A DNA stretch of 64,000 bases. It comes from Paramecium octaurelia. Lineage: Eukaryota > Ciliophora > Oligohymenophorea > Peniculida > Parameciidae. Under the pieces are notes generated by a model, which was not told the DNA's origin, did not search any database, and saw only the letters and a list, made by a program, of their open reading frames with translations. A program made the translations under genes and the position numbers. The DNA lies in contig CAJJDP010000015.1 of the NCBI GenBank assembly GCA_905182995.1, positions 62,001 to 126,000 on the forward strand, given 5' to 3'. Positions 12,582 through 24,067 of the stretch are shown here, in pieces (the first letter of the stretch is position 1; each line of letters starts with the position of its first letter).

Positions 12582-13026
12582 TCATTAATTCTAACTACAA
12601 TGTAAGCAAGAAACAAAATCTCCATTATGTAGATATATTTTTATGCAACAAAATGAACAACAGTACTATCCACAATAATAACATTAATATATGCATCTCT
12701 GACATGCCAATCGAGAACATTCGACACATATTGTATTTGCATTCAATGGTTTAGTATCACAATTCTTGCAAACTAAATTGGTTTCTTCTTCAGTCTCCAT
12801 AACCTATTCATTCTACTTCTGTTTTTTATAAACTTGATCATTATTGATAAGAAATACAATAACTAATGAATTCTTGTTTCGAAACACTTTTTTTTGTTAT
12901 TGGGACTGTTTAATCTAATCGCTAGTCAGATATCTTCATTAATGATAGTTCCTTAGCTAAGTCATTGTTTATTTCCTTAAAAACTTCCTGTCTCACTTCA
13001 TAGTAGTATGGACTTTGGCGGAACAT
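12582..13026 (-). CDS. Siva-like cysteine-rich zinc protein
   Basis: The product is 139 residues after one 25-nt intron (12833-12857). The N-terminal half is charged (MFRQSPYYYEVRQEVFKEIN). The C-terminal half is a tight array of zinc-ligand pairs: CKNC, then ICVEC, CQRC, CYYC, CCSFCC and CLHC. This spacing matches the C-terminal region of Siva (CD27-binding protein), where the cysteines bind zinc. In animals Siva is linked to apoptosis and E3-ligase regulation, but a role in a ciliate cannot be read from sequence. The gene is divergent from the SAXO gene with only 38 bp between start codons. Confidence 0.72.
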
Positions 13027-13064
13027 TTTTACTGCAATTTTTAATAATAAATAAAATTTATTGA
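13027..13064. promoter_or_regulatory. 38-bp divergent promoter spacer
   Basis: Only 38 bp separate the start codons of the Siva-like gene (minus) and the SAXO gene (plus). Both 5' UTRs and both core promoters must fit here or overlap the coding sequence. The spacer is nearly pure A+T. No motif is recognised. Confidence 0.6.
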
Positions 13065-13897
13065 ATGAATAAGTCTCCTAACAATGGTTTTAAGACACCA
13101 GATAAATCAGGATCCAAGTTATCCCAATACAATGGGAAATGCGTATGCTAGATTTGTACATGTGGAAAAGACAAATGTCCTCCCCAACAATTACATGTGA
13201 ATCCATCACATTTCGATACTACAAATCGGAAGTCCTATGTAAAGTGGGATGTCAAGAAAACCGCTCCCATCGTCCCTGAATAGTATAGGATCAATTATGG
13301 AACCCAATCATTTGTTTCATCTTATTAAAGAGATTATACTCCTCAAAAGACTCCAGAAAGACAAACCAGAATAACCCAAGAAACAACGATACCCTATCAC
13401 AGACCCTTCGTCTCCTCAACCGAATATAATTAAAGGTACCAACCATATCAAACATTACCAATGTCACTCAAGCCTAAGTATTTTTATTAAGAAAACCCAA
13501 ATAAAATTTAAGCTAGTACTACATATAGCGAAAATTTTAGAGTACAACCAATATCAAATTAACATTAAATTAAATAGCACGACAGTTCCTTCACCCCTAC
13601 TAAAATTTAATTTAATTCTAATTCGAAATATTAAGAAGATTATACAGCTCAAAAAGGAAACAGACCTGCTCCAATTAAACATCATAATTAATCTCCCTTT
13701 GGAGGAGTTAACATGGAAAAGCTATCATCCTACCAAAAAGATTACTAGCGACTAGATGACAGTACTTATAAAAAGCCTGAATGCCCAATTAGAATGCTTC
13801 CAGCTCCAGATAGGTAAAATTTATATTCACAATTAATAGAACTAAGAGTCCAAATAAACATTTAATGTTTAGTGCTTAGAAAAATGACTGGGAATGA
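13065..13897 (+). CDS. SAXO-family axonemal microtubule stabiliser
   Basis: SAXO (STOP/FAM154) proteins bind and stabilise ciliary and basal-body microtubules. The product is 268 residues with one 26-nt intron (13814-13839). The N-terminus carries the family's cysteine motif C-V-C-Q-I-C-T-C-G-K-D-K-C-P. Spaced repeats of the Mn-module type follow (SSYQRDYTPQ, KYQEDYTAQKGNRPAP, SSYQKDYQRL), each with a Tyr-x-x-Asp-Tyr core and nearby prolines. It ends TKSPNKHLMFSAQKNDWE. Without the intron the frame runs on for 500 bp with noncoding composition, so the splice was accepted. A ciliary or basal-body location is expected from the family. Confidence 0.88.
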
Positions 13898-14447
13898 TCT
13901 AATTAATGATAATTATATCAAAGAACTTATTAGCATTGGTTCTGTTTACATTGAGATCTCTTTCTCAAGTAATCATTCTAAAGTTTGTCCTCTCACTATT
14001 ATTATGTTTTGCTTCTAATAAATTTCTCTTTTTATCAATAGTTTAAGTTCTTAAACTATTCGAATTTTCTAACTTACCTTAGTCACTTCAAGAATTTACC
14101 CTTATTATATAAACCTAGAAAACAATATTAACTAACATATTTTAAAGAATATGTGGTTACTTGCTATTATTATTAACAGAAATGTAAAAAACTTTATATT
14201 TTTGCAGTTATTTTAAAGAATATTAAATAAATAATTTAAATAATAACTTCTTCTTAATCAAAAATATTTTCTAATTTCTTATAATTAAAATTCTTAATTC
14301 GATAATTTTAAGGTAAACTATTTTTCCTTTAAAATCGTAATTTTAAAGGTACTTAAGCTGAGAATTCAATCTAATCACTTAAAATATTTCTAATTATGAT
14401 AATAACAAAATGTTAAAGGATATCAATATTATAAAAACTAATTAAAA
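13898..14447. other. A+T-rich spacer, possible short relic
   Basis: About 550 bp between the convergent SAXO and RING genes. A minus-strand stretch (roughly 13970-14130) reads as a charged peptide ending in RGQTLE without an ATG. It may be chance or a remnant. Nothing else is seen. Confidence 0.35.
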
Positions 14448-16357
14448 TCATAATGAAATTTGGACACCATATTTTTTAAGTTCATCCATTTTTTTCTTCC
14501 CTTTAGATGCTATTATAGAATTTTAGTTCATATATAATAATCTCAATTATGCCTCAGGATGTTATTTAAAAAATGCTAAAATGTGATCAAGTGACTTTTC
14601 TGTTAATAAATTTTACTGAAGATGCAGAGTATGAATTCTAGAGTTTTATGGAATATTTACTTGGATTCTGCTAAATTTAGGATTAATTTATGGAATAAAT
14701 CATCAACTATTAAGCATTTGCTTAATTTCAAAACCTTTATATTTTGAGTTCCTTTTAAATATTCTCCGACGATCTAAATAATTTAATCATTAAAATCTAA
14801 ATTCTAATATATAATATACCTATTTAACTTAAATCTATTATTTCATTTTTGTCTTAATGAATTACAGTTAGTGTTTGAGATAGTTTTTCATTCATTTTTT
14901 GGTTATTAGTAAATTTTTTAGGCTATTTTTAATTGCTATTTTAGATATTATTGCTAAATTTTGACTACTTTTATACTAATATCTATGAAGTCTCAAGGAG
15001 TTCGCAATTTGACAATGTGGCACTTCTATCTTTTTATTTAGAGAATTATGATTAACCAGAATTGAAGTTTATCTATTTCGCTACATCATACGCAGGTGAT
15101 GTTGGCTAAGTAGGGTATTAAGATGGCGAAAAAACTCCTGAGTACCTTTTAACTTTTCCAACATCTATTTTCAAAGGTTTTTTTTCTATGACTTTGATTG
15201 CTTCTTCTGTAGGTTATCTATCTGGTAATAGGAAATCCGATTACTCGTTAGATTAACTTTAATCAGAAAGATTAGATGGCAAGAGGAGCACAGTATCTTA
15301 CTTGTTAGTTTCATATTTATTGGTATTTAGTCCCATTAATTGGGAAATGTAATTAGTGATTACTTATATGGGAATTTATATCTCATGAGATTTTTGAGTA
15401 GAGTCAATTAATATCGTAATCGATTCTTTGGTTAAATTAAATTGCTTCAAAATAGTTTATCCAGAGTTTATTATGATTTAATCAAATTTCCTAAATTTCA
15501 ACTATTATGACTCCTCTACCAATTGATTTAATTGATAACTAGCTTGATTGAGCCATTAGTCTGCTTCAATTTAGAGAAGTGAAAACTCGCCATCTATTTT
15601 ATTAAGGATAATTTCTTATGAATTCTCATATGCCTAATTGATTTTATAAAGAGTTTGCATCTTGATTTCATCTATTTATTTGTTCAAATCACTGAAGTAT
15701 AAATCAATCTTTGACTTTATGCAACACAATTGTTAATGAAATCCTAATGATAGCAATTATTCAAGTTATTCTTTATTATTTCTTTCATTTTGAATCTATT
15801 TATATAAACATGATATCTCATTGATAGTCAGCTCTATTTGTTTCAAGAACTAGTCGATAGGTAGATAATTATGGAATTTATGAGGTCCAAATAAAGCACA
15901 ATTAACACAAATGCATTATCCATCCTCCTGACATATCAGTTCCAGTTCTTTCTAATGTAATTAGCATATGGATGTCTTTGGAGGAGCTTCTATAGATACA
16001 AATTAAGAGGTAGATTTTTCAGAAAAATGCTCTGCCATTTCTTTAGTAGAATTTTGAGAATGTTGATCATCTAGAGTTTGATATTTTATTAAAGTCTTTG
16101 CTGACGATTAACGCTTTTTAAGCATGGTGAGAATACTTTAATTTTAGGGGAAACATTTTTGATCTCTATGAACATTACATTCAATTCTTGAATAATTTGC
16201 ATAGATACCCATCCTCTTTGCATCTTAACTATTGACCGCCAGATATATATTATTCAACGCATTTATAACAAACTGAATGTCCACAACTTGGCAAGACATA
16301 TGGAGAATTACTTGCCGAATTGAATTCTGTCTAGCATTAGCAACACTAAAATTCCAT
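14448..16357 (-). CDS. RING / B-box protein with leucine-rich tail (TRIM-like E3 candidate)
   Basis: The product is 614 residues after three introns (22, 23 and 20 nt). Residues 5-50 form a RING (CCQCQTEF, LPSCGHSVCYKCVEQY). About 70 residues later there is a B-box (ICQLHQKELELICQ, then CICVNCALFGPHKFH), followed by a coiled coil (about 165-260) and a Gln/Ser-rich linker. The last 150 residues look like ribonuclease-inhibitor-type leucine-rich repeats (IKVLKLSKCLIVDDL, QLRLLYMNQNSI). RING plus B-box plus coiled coil is the TRIM layout and predicts ubiquitin E3 activity, but the LRR tail is not usual for TRIMs. The frame runs straight through the internal ATG at 14895, so this is one gene. Confidence 0.85.
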
Positions 16358-16398
16358 TAATTATTTAATATTATTTTTAATGTACTGTGATTAAATTT

Positions 16399-16892
16399 TC
16401 ATCTATAACTCTTTTGTCTTCTGGCTCTGGCACCTTTACCACCAAACTTTCTTGGTTCGCATCTTCTTGGATCAGCAACTAAGAGAGTTCTATCATATTG
16501 TAATAAAAGATCTTTGATTTCTCTCTTTTAGGTTTCATCTACATATTTTTAATAGTATGCCACGATGCCTTTGCTAATAGCCTATACAATATATCAATGC
16601 CATTCTACCTATCTGATGGCATAAATTTATGCAGTGCTTCCACCACCTCTGACAGTGACTCTGATGTCTAATCTACCTGTTCTGACTTAACCAAGAAGCA
16701 AAAGTGGTTCAAGAGCCTTTTGTCTCAAGGGAGCTGGGTTCACTAATTCAATTGGAGCACCATTCACTCTAACCAAACCTTGGATTACATGTATCGAGTA
16801 CCCTTTCCTTCTCTCACACTTGCACTGGCAACAGCATTCTTCTTTCTACCAAAAGTTTGAACCAATTTTGATTTTGTTTGAGGAGTTGACAT
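16399..16892 (-). CDS. RPS16: 40S ribosomal protein uS9 (S16)
   Basis: uS9 is a universal small-subunit protein whose C-terminal tail reaches the tRNA in the P site. The product is 147 residues after two introns (23 and 27 nt), the normal size. Landmarks are [14 protein letters not shown] near the N-terminus, LRVKGGG-type [20 protein letters not shown] in the middle, [33 protein letters not shown] and the invariant C-terminal RARRQKSYR. Expression should be high. The gene stands 41 bp from the RING gene start, tail to head. Confidence 0.97.
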
Positions 16893-16942
16893 ATCCAATA
16901 ATTAAATAATTTAATTTAATCAATTTTTTATATTAACTGCCA
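16893..16942. promoter_or_regulatory. 50-bp divergent promoter spacer
   Basis: Fifty bp separate the uS9 start codon (minus) from the 54-residue ORF (plus). Pure A+T apart from a few bases. It must contain the promoter of a highly expressed ribosomal protein gene. Confidence 0.5.
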
Positions 16943-17107
16943 ATGCAACACAAATTGGATAAGATCGATTACTATAATAAGCTAGCAGCCATAGCTATAG
17001 TCTAATGCAAAAAGAATGATAAGAAAACCCAATAGGCTGAATTAAAACTGTTAAAGAAATAATATTATCGAACTATCGAGAAAAGACTCTTAGAATAATA
17101 TACTTGA
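16943..17107 (+). CDS. Small unknown protein (54 residues)
   Basis: An intronless ORF starting MQHKLDKIDYYNKLAAIAIVQ, basic and helical, with CKKNDKKTQQAEL in the middle and IEKRLLEQYT at the end. It fits snugly between uS9 (50 bp upstream, divergent) and CFAP53 (stop codons 15 bp apart, convergent), which supports a real gene. Amphipathic helix content suggests a short coiled coil. No family is recognised. Confidence 0.5.
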
Positions 17108-17122
17108 ATTGATTATAATATT

Positions 17123-18702
17123 TCAATAAGGTCTTTATTTTCTAAGTTCATCTAGCAAAGCACGCCCTTTAGCTTTTTCCATTTCTATTTTTTTATCATA
17201 TTCCTCCTTTTGTCTTCGAAGATCTTCCTCCTCCTGCTGTTTTTTATCCCTTAACAGTTGTTGTCTTTGTTTCTTCTCATCCATTTGATTTAACAAATTG
17301 TGCTTTGTTTACATTATTTTCTTCAATTAATTTGATATAATACTTCTTATTCTATTCTTTACTTTTCCTCTAGTTCTTTCTAATATAAATCCAACTATCG
17401 TAATAATTCCACCTTATCTTACTACTTAATATTTTTTTCATCTTATATTATTTTCTTCTTCAATTCGACATTTTCTGCTCGTTAAGCATAAACTTCATAC
17501 ATTAATTTAACTCTAGCATCCTAAAATTATTTGCATGATTACATCTTCAGCCTTCCATTTAGCCTCCTTGGTTTCCCATTAACGAGTATTCTCCTCATTG
17601 ATCAATCTTTCCTTCAGTTAATCATTTACACTATATTCATTAGTTCTGTTTTTAAAATTCAGTAAAAATTATCTAGTTTCTTCTTTTTATCTGAGTTTTT
17701 CAGCCTATTCCATTCTAGCAATAGCTTCCTCTCTCTCTAAAACTTGCTAGATCATTTCTTTGTCTTATTTCCTCTCTTCTTACTTTATTTATTTTTTATA
17801 TTCTTTTTATTATTCATTATTTAACGCAATTTCTTAATTGATTTCCTTTTTATAATTCAAATATTAAAGTTCTCTTTATTTATGTCTCTCCTCTTCTCTT
17901 TTCCATTCTTCTCTCTAAAATGTTAAAATCTCATTATCTTACAAGCATCTATTTCTCTTATTCGATTTCTTCTTTGATTCTTTAAAACTTATTAACATTC
18001 ATTGATGCCTGAATACCTAACACTTTGTTTCTTTCATCTACTTTGGCTTTCTATTAGATCTCTTTTTCCTTTTCCAATCTTTCCTTCTTCACGATTTCTC
18101 TTCTGTATAATTCAGCATAAATCATTTCCTCTAGTTTCAGATAGTAAATGGATAATACCTTCATATTAATCTTCTAACATTTTCTATTTTTCCATCATTT
18201 ACATGTTTCTGTAAGCGACAGCTTATTATTCATTAAATTGCTAGTTTACCAATCTGAGTTCATCAGCATTATCTCTAAATCTTCGTTCATATGCTGCTTC
18301 TGCCTACTTAGATCTCTCAATCTCCTTTCTTTGTTTCAATTCTGCAACTTCTTTCATCATTCTCTCCTTAACCTATTCTGGAGTCTCCACCATGGCTTTG
18401 ATTTCTTGTTGATATGAGTCATGTTCAGCATTTAACAAAGCAGCCAATTTTTCTTTCCTTTAACTTTTGTGTGCTTCCGCCTCAGCTCTAATCTATTGCA
18501 GTCTTTTAATATAATATTTTGCGAACCTATTCTTTGTGTATTACATATTGGCAATATCCTTTCCCTTATTTTCCCACGCCGCAAAGGTTTTCTCATAATG
18601 CTCCTGTCTTAGCTTAGTGCTTAACTTGCCCACTTATTATTCTTGTTGTCTGCGTTAATAGATTAGTTGCTCAGAACGGTTACGAGTGGAACTTTATATC
18701 AT
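17123..18702 (-). CDS. CFAP53: CFAP53-like TPH-domain ciliary protein
   Basis: CFAP53 (CCDC11) is a microtubule inner protein of the axonemal doublet. The product is about 520 residues and almost wholly coiled coil, rich in Glu, Lys, Arg and Gln. It shows the trichohyalin/plectin-homology pattern. Stretches such as FAAWENKGKDIANMQ, EKLAALLNAEHDSYQ, ETPEQVKERMMKEVAELK and FRDNADELRLVNQQF follow the animal CFAP53 order, and the C-terminus (EYDKKIEMEKAKGRALLDEL) is also typical. Low-complexity helices make assignment among CFAP53, CFAP45 and MNS1 less certain, but the DELR...QF element favours CFAP53. The frame needs at least one short intron whose place I did not fix. Confidence 0.75.
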
Positions 18703-18940
18703 ATTTAAATTAATAATTATTATAATGCAAATAACCTATTCCCTCTTTTTGGAACTAAACTTCAAAAATTTCAGCAACTCTCAATATATCATACTCATTA
18801 TAACTTGTACACTTACTTTCTTTATGCACTTTCAATCTTTAAGAGAATAAAACAAACCTATTTAAGTATATAATGTTAAAAACTATAATTAAATTTCATT
18901 AATATATTTATGTGTTTAAAAATTAAACTAAATAGATTAA

Positions 18941-20379
18941 TCAATGCTATCTTCCAAATTCTCTTTCCTTTTTTAATACAGTTCTAAACCCAGACTCTCT
19001 ATTAAAATATTAATCGGGAACCTTTGATAAGTATCCAGGTTCTGGGTTTATTAATTCAATTCCTTAAGTGGGTGTAAAAGCAATGCTTGAAGTTAATCCA
19101 CCAGTGCCACCCCCAGATTGAGTCTTCGTTTGTGCAAGTCTCTATTGTAATTTCTTACTGAGACCTATTGGTTTATCCTTCTTGATGTGTAACTTTACTT
19201 TACCAATACCTTGACTTAACATTCCCAATCCAATCCCTGTATCCTTGATTTCATCCTCAGCCTCCAATCCAAATTTCAACCTATTAGCGTATTTCCTCAC
19301 TTCTGTCATAGCCAATCTTTCTTTCTATTTTCTGAACCTCTTTCCTCCTCTTCTTCTCTTCTTGTTCTCATCTGGGATTGGCAATGGCTTTTCTAATTTA
19401 GCAGGAGGAGGTTCTTAAATCTTCTAATATCTCTTCATCATCTTCGTTCTTAGATCCTCTCCTACATTCCCTTTGGGACAAGTCTTCATATTATCAACTC
19501 TGGCTGCTTTGGCCACATTTGTTGCTAACATCCTTACTATTTGATTTTACAATTTCCCTGATGCTTTCTGTACAATTTCCAATGTTCCAAAATACCCAGT
19601 GTTTCTATTATGCATGGCTCTACTCATTCCCAACATATTCTTCTTAACACTTCCCATCACTTAAATATTGCCTGCTGGCATATTGGCAAGCTTTTCAATA
19701 CCTCCTGCAGCTGCCATCAACTTAGATGCCAATTGTGTACCTATTAAGGCTGAAACATTTGGAGCTATGTACTTCATTCTAGATTCAATATAGCATATGA
19801 CTAATAGTTGTATATAAGTTGTACTTTTCTAATTGTAGCCATCCAATGTCTCGATCTTATGGCACAACTAATCAACCAAGGAGATGTCTTCCTCTGATAG
19901 TTAGCCAATTAAGGATTGTTTAGCTGCTATATTGACAGCAACTACTTGTTAGCCACTTAAAAGTTATGAAAAATCTATTGATTGAAGATCTATAGCATTT
20001 CGAATTAATCTGACAATCTTAACGTACTCAATAGGATTTATGATTATTTTTTCCAATTCAGGAAACTTCTTATGGTATACATCCTTCAATTATTTATGAA
20101 TATTTAAAATCCTTATGTTATTCAAAATGAATACTCCTAATCAATGATTGTACTGTATTCATTTGACCTTAAAATTAGATGATATTCTTCATGACTGGCA
20201 TCTATAGTTTCATCTTAGATTTGATAAGCAGATACTTCTAAAACTCTTTGATAATGCTGAAGAAATTTGTTATCTTTAAGTAAAGAACAAGTGGGTTCAT
20301 CCTCAACCTATTATTTTGCCTCTGCAATTTGTTGTTCCTCCTCTTCCTCTAAATCTTGCATAAAGTCTTTGTCAATCAT
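18941..20379 (-). CDS. PRPF31: U4/U6 snRNP splicing factor PRPF31
   Basis: PRPF31 bridges U4 snRNA, the 15.5K protein and U5 in the tri-snRNP. The N-terminal region is acidic (DFMQDLEEEEEQQIAE). The Nop domain includes YIAPNVSALIGTQLAS, LMAAAGGIEKLANMPAGNIQ and GYFGTLEIVQKAS, with the lysine-rich KRYQKIQEPPPAKLEKPLP stretch. The Prp31 C-terminal domain has KKRRRGGKRFRKQKERL, then YANRLKFGLEAEDE, GLGMLSQGIGKVKL and QSGGGTGGLTSSIAFTP. It ends SGFRTVLKKEREFGR plus two residues. Length and order match the family. A few short introns are present. This is a core, probably essential gene in an intron-dense genome. Confidence 0.95.
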
Positions 20380-20510
20380 GATTATTATTTCGCTTCTATT
20401 TTATTTATTAAAATATATATAGTTCTTAATAATTAGAAAGTAGAATAATCTCTCCTTTGAAGAATCAAAATTAAATCAAAACTTGAAAAACTATGCATAG
20501 TTCAAAAATA

Positions 20511-22916
20511 TCAGTAACCAATTGTGGCTAATGTAACCAAGAGAGTGGCACAGATCTCTGCCCTATTTTCATCTATTCTAAGATTATCCATAATAGCCAT
20601 TTTGATATGTTATTTTCCCAAGTCCTCTTAATGCGAACATAATTTAGCTAATCTAAACAATTATTCAAAATTTTGTCCCAATTCAACAACCAATTTATCT
20701 TTGAGACTTGTTTAATTGCTGTTAATTTTTCTTCTTGGTTCTGGCTATGATTTGGATATATTGACTGCCTCTGAATTACTTTACATCCACGTATTAACTT
20801 ATGTTTATGGTGGTAAGGTATCAGCATCATCTCTAAGATCTTCACTTGATTCCTCTGAATAGATTCTAGAATCTTCAGAATCAATTTCATTTTGTAGATT
20901 TGGCTCTTCTAATTTTTTTTATTAATCAGACTAATTGATATATTTAATTTAATTACAAGAACATTTTTCAGTTCATTTATCATTTCTTTCATGTCTTCTT
21001 CACTATTACGTTTCTGGGCAGGCTTTTTTTAAAAAGGATCTTTATAAATGATTTTGTAAATCTTTTTCTTATTTTTCTCTTCATCAGTTTTAGATATTGA
21101 CTCTTTAATTATTTTCACTGGTTTCTTTTAAATAATATCAAGTACTTGAAATTATTATTCCTTATGAATTTCAAAAGCAGGTGTAAGAATACTTTATTTT
21201 TTGTGATTATCCTAGTTTTCTTCTGAATTTTGAAAATCACTAATGGTTGATTAATTTAGTAATTTTTATTCTGGAGTTTCCGAGATTTTTTCTAAATGAC
21301 TCTATTAATTTAATATTTGTTCCTCTTGTTTTTTGTGACTCGAAACAATTTCTTCAGAAACCTTGCGTTCCTACTATTTCTTCTATTCAAACATTTTAGG
21401 TTATGCATGAACTCTATAAATAGGTTTTTTGCAGTCATCCTCTGATTTCAATCCCAATTTGATCTTCTGAATTTAATCTAATTTGGTTAGACCCTTTAAA
21501 TTTTTGATATGAGGTTTAATCTCAAAATGTTTCTTAAAGAATTTGGGACTCTCTTGCTCACTGTTTTTGGTTCCGTCCTCTATCACTTAATCAGAACCCT
21601 AATAAGAATCTGGACTTTCTTTAGTAATAAAGCGACCATTTTTTTGTTTACTGTGGATGCCTAATTCTGGAGTGGATGGCAAAGCTCTTTAATTTGGAAG
21701 TTGATTTAGTTATTGTCTACTGGTTTGTTACCTTGTAATTGGTGGTCTCTCAGGTTTGGATAATTTAATTTCAGGCAATTTCTTTAGATCACTATTCTTT
21801 CTTTGTTTCTATAAATTAATAGGAGGACTCCTAATTCCAGGCAATTACTTCATGTGATTCTCTTTTGAGGTTTGCTCTGTTACATCCCCTTTTGCATCCT
21901 GATCATCAATCAAGGGGATAGTTGTATCAGACAAATGAATCTGCTGGTTGTGTAATATTGTATGATCGAATTCACTTCTTTTCATAGTCTCTGATAGGAA
22001 ATTCTTAATTCGATTTGTGATAATGGGCATCTTGAGAATTTAATGAACTGCTGGTCGTTTTTCAGGATTTACTGTAAGAAGCTAATTCACAAGGCTATCT
22101 TTGTTTAATTATAAGATTAGTTTTACGTTCTCAATTGGGAGGAGTAAATGTTTGGAATGGCTTAAAATTGACCACGCACTATTTTTAGAGCTAATTAGGC
22201 CAGCGATTCAGCAGTAAAGGGCGGAGTCTTGGCACACATCTAATTTGTAATACTCATTCCATTACTTCATAGAGAATTACTCCAAGTGACCATATGTCCC
22301 CCTTAAAACTATATGGCTTGTTTTCCAACAATTCAGGAGCCAAGTAATAAGGAGTACCCACCATTGTTTTTGCTTTGTCTCTTGTGTTGTTCAATAATCG
22401 AGCTATTCCAAAATCTCCCAATCGTATTCTCATGTCTTTTGTCAGGAACATATTTTAAGTTTTTATGTCTCGATGAATTATTTTACGATCATGACAATGT
22501 TTTATTGCTAGACACATTTAAGTAAACCAGTCCAAAATCCTAGACTCGGCTACATAACCATCTGTATTCTTTAAGACCTAAGCCAAATCACCACCTATTC
22601 TTAATTCGTAGATGATTACCTTCAGCATAATCCATCACTATACATAATTTCCCCTTTACTGTCTTATAAACCTCTCTAAAATTTATTATATTTGGATGCT
22701 TCAATTCAGACATTATTCTGAATTCTCTGTATGTTTCCTGTTTTATTTAGCTAAATAAATTACTTTTTTCTCTTAATCGTTTAAGTATCTCATGTCCATT
22801 TGCTTAATCACGCACAAAGAGTGATCTTTCAAACATTCACAAAGATAAGCCTTCCCAAACGATCCTTATCCTAACAAACGAATCCTCTTATACACATCTG
22901 ACTCTTTTGGTCTCAT
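20511..22916 (-). CDS. NEK-type serine/threonine kinase
   Basis: NEK kinases act at basal bodies, in cilia length control and in mitosis, and are greatly expanded in ciliates. The kinase domain is N-terminal: glycine loop [11 protein letters not shown], the VIK lysine, catalytic [20 protein letters not shown], activation segment [11 protein letters not shown] and [11 protein letters not shown] are all intact, so it should be active. A long linker rich in Lys, Ser, Gln and Pro follows. The C-terminus has an acidic [14 protein letters not shown] patch and a helical ending ([19 protein letters not shown]) found in other ciliate NEKs. The gene is about 2.4 kb with several introns. It lies head to tail with PRPF31, 131 bp apart. 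Confidence 0.88.
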
Positions 22917-24067
22917 TTTATAAATTAATTATATTATAATCAAAACTAAAATCTAATCCATCTCTGGAAGTTACTAAAATTAAAAATTCATCTTCATAAT
23001 TATTCCCAACTCTTAATGACCATAAGTTCCATCATTTTTCATAAATAAAGTTCAAGAGAAAATAATTATAAACAAAATTTCATATAAATTTAGAGCCAAT
23101 CAAAAATAGAAAATTACTCTAATAATTACATTCAAACACATTTCTGAAAATTGAATTTCTTATTGAAATGTGCATCATAACATTTTAAAAATTTATTTTA
23201 CAAGATTTAATAATGAATTATTAAATCCTATACGGGATTAATCTATAATAATAGCTTTACTAAATGGTAAATTTTTAGATGCAGTTATATCAAAAATTGT
23301 TTATAATTTAAACAATAATTATTATATTAGAAATTGTTCATTTTCAATTTCATTTCTCTCTCATAAACTATAAATAATATAATAGATCAGGAAAATTGAT
23401 TTCTTTAAGTACAAAAGCGATTTCAAACTAATATTTATGTTTTTAATTAATTAACATTTCTATTTTCCTAATTTCCCTTAATTTATGGATTAGTATTTTA
23501 GATTTATGGTTCTACAAAACATGTAATAAATTTAAATTGATATTCCAAAATTATGAAAATGAACTTTAGACAAGAGGAATGACTTGTCATAAGTGAAGAT
23601 TGATTTAATGTAACTTATTTTAAATGAATAAAGCAGAAGCCTTCATTTCATTATATAGATATTTTAGTAGGTATTATCATATTCATAATATTTAACTCAG
23701 TCTATTCGATAAGAAAGAATTATAAATTCATTGGTTTTTAGTAAATTAATTATTAAACTTAATTTTAACATTTGTATAATATTTCCTTGTCTTATTTGAT
23801 TGTTAATTTTTTTGAGTCTGAGAGGTGCTGGAATATTAAAAAAATGGTTATAAATTTATAAATAATTGTGGCAATATTATAAAGGAGGATAGCAATTTTA
23901 TTAATTAGTCTACTTTTTATAAAAGAGGAGGGGGTGCATGGCAGAGTCTAGAGGTGGATAATTTAAGTTGATCTAAATGTAGTGATCATGAATTTGCGTA
24001 TTTGGAGAAGAATAAAATTTAATAGCAAATATAAAAACGGTTTAAAGTATATATATATTTAACATAA
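22917..24067. other. Long gene-free stretch
   Basis: About 1,150 bp, the longest empty stretch in the window, between the divergent NEK kinase and giant repeat-protein genes. Mostly simple A+T with short runs of poly-A or poly-T. No open segment with protein-like composition was found on either strand. A slightly G-rich patch lies near 23880-23960. It must hold the promoter of the giant gene. Confidence 0.6.

Noticed and set aside
14448-14895. A separate small leucine-rich protein starting at the ATG at 14895
   Set aside because: The frame continues upstream without a stop into the RING/B-box gene, so it is its C-terminal part.
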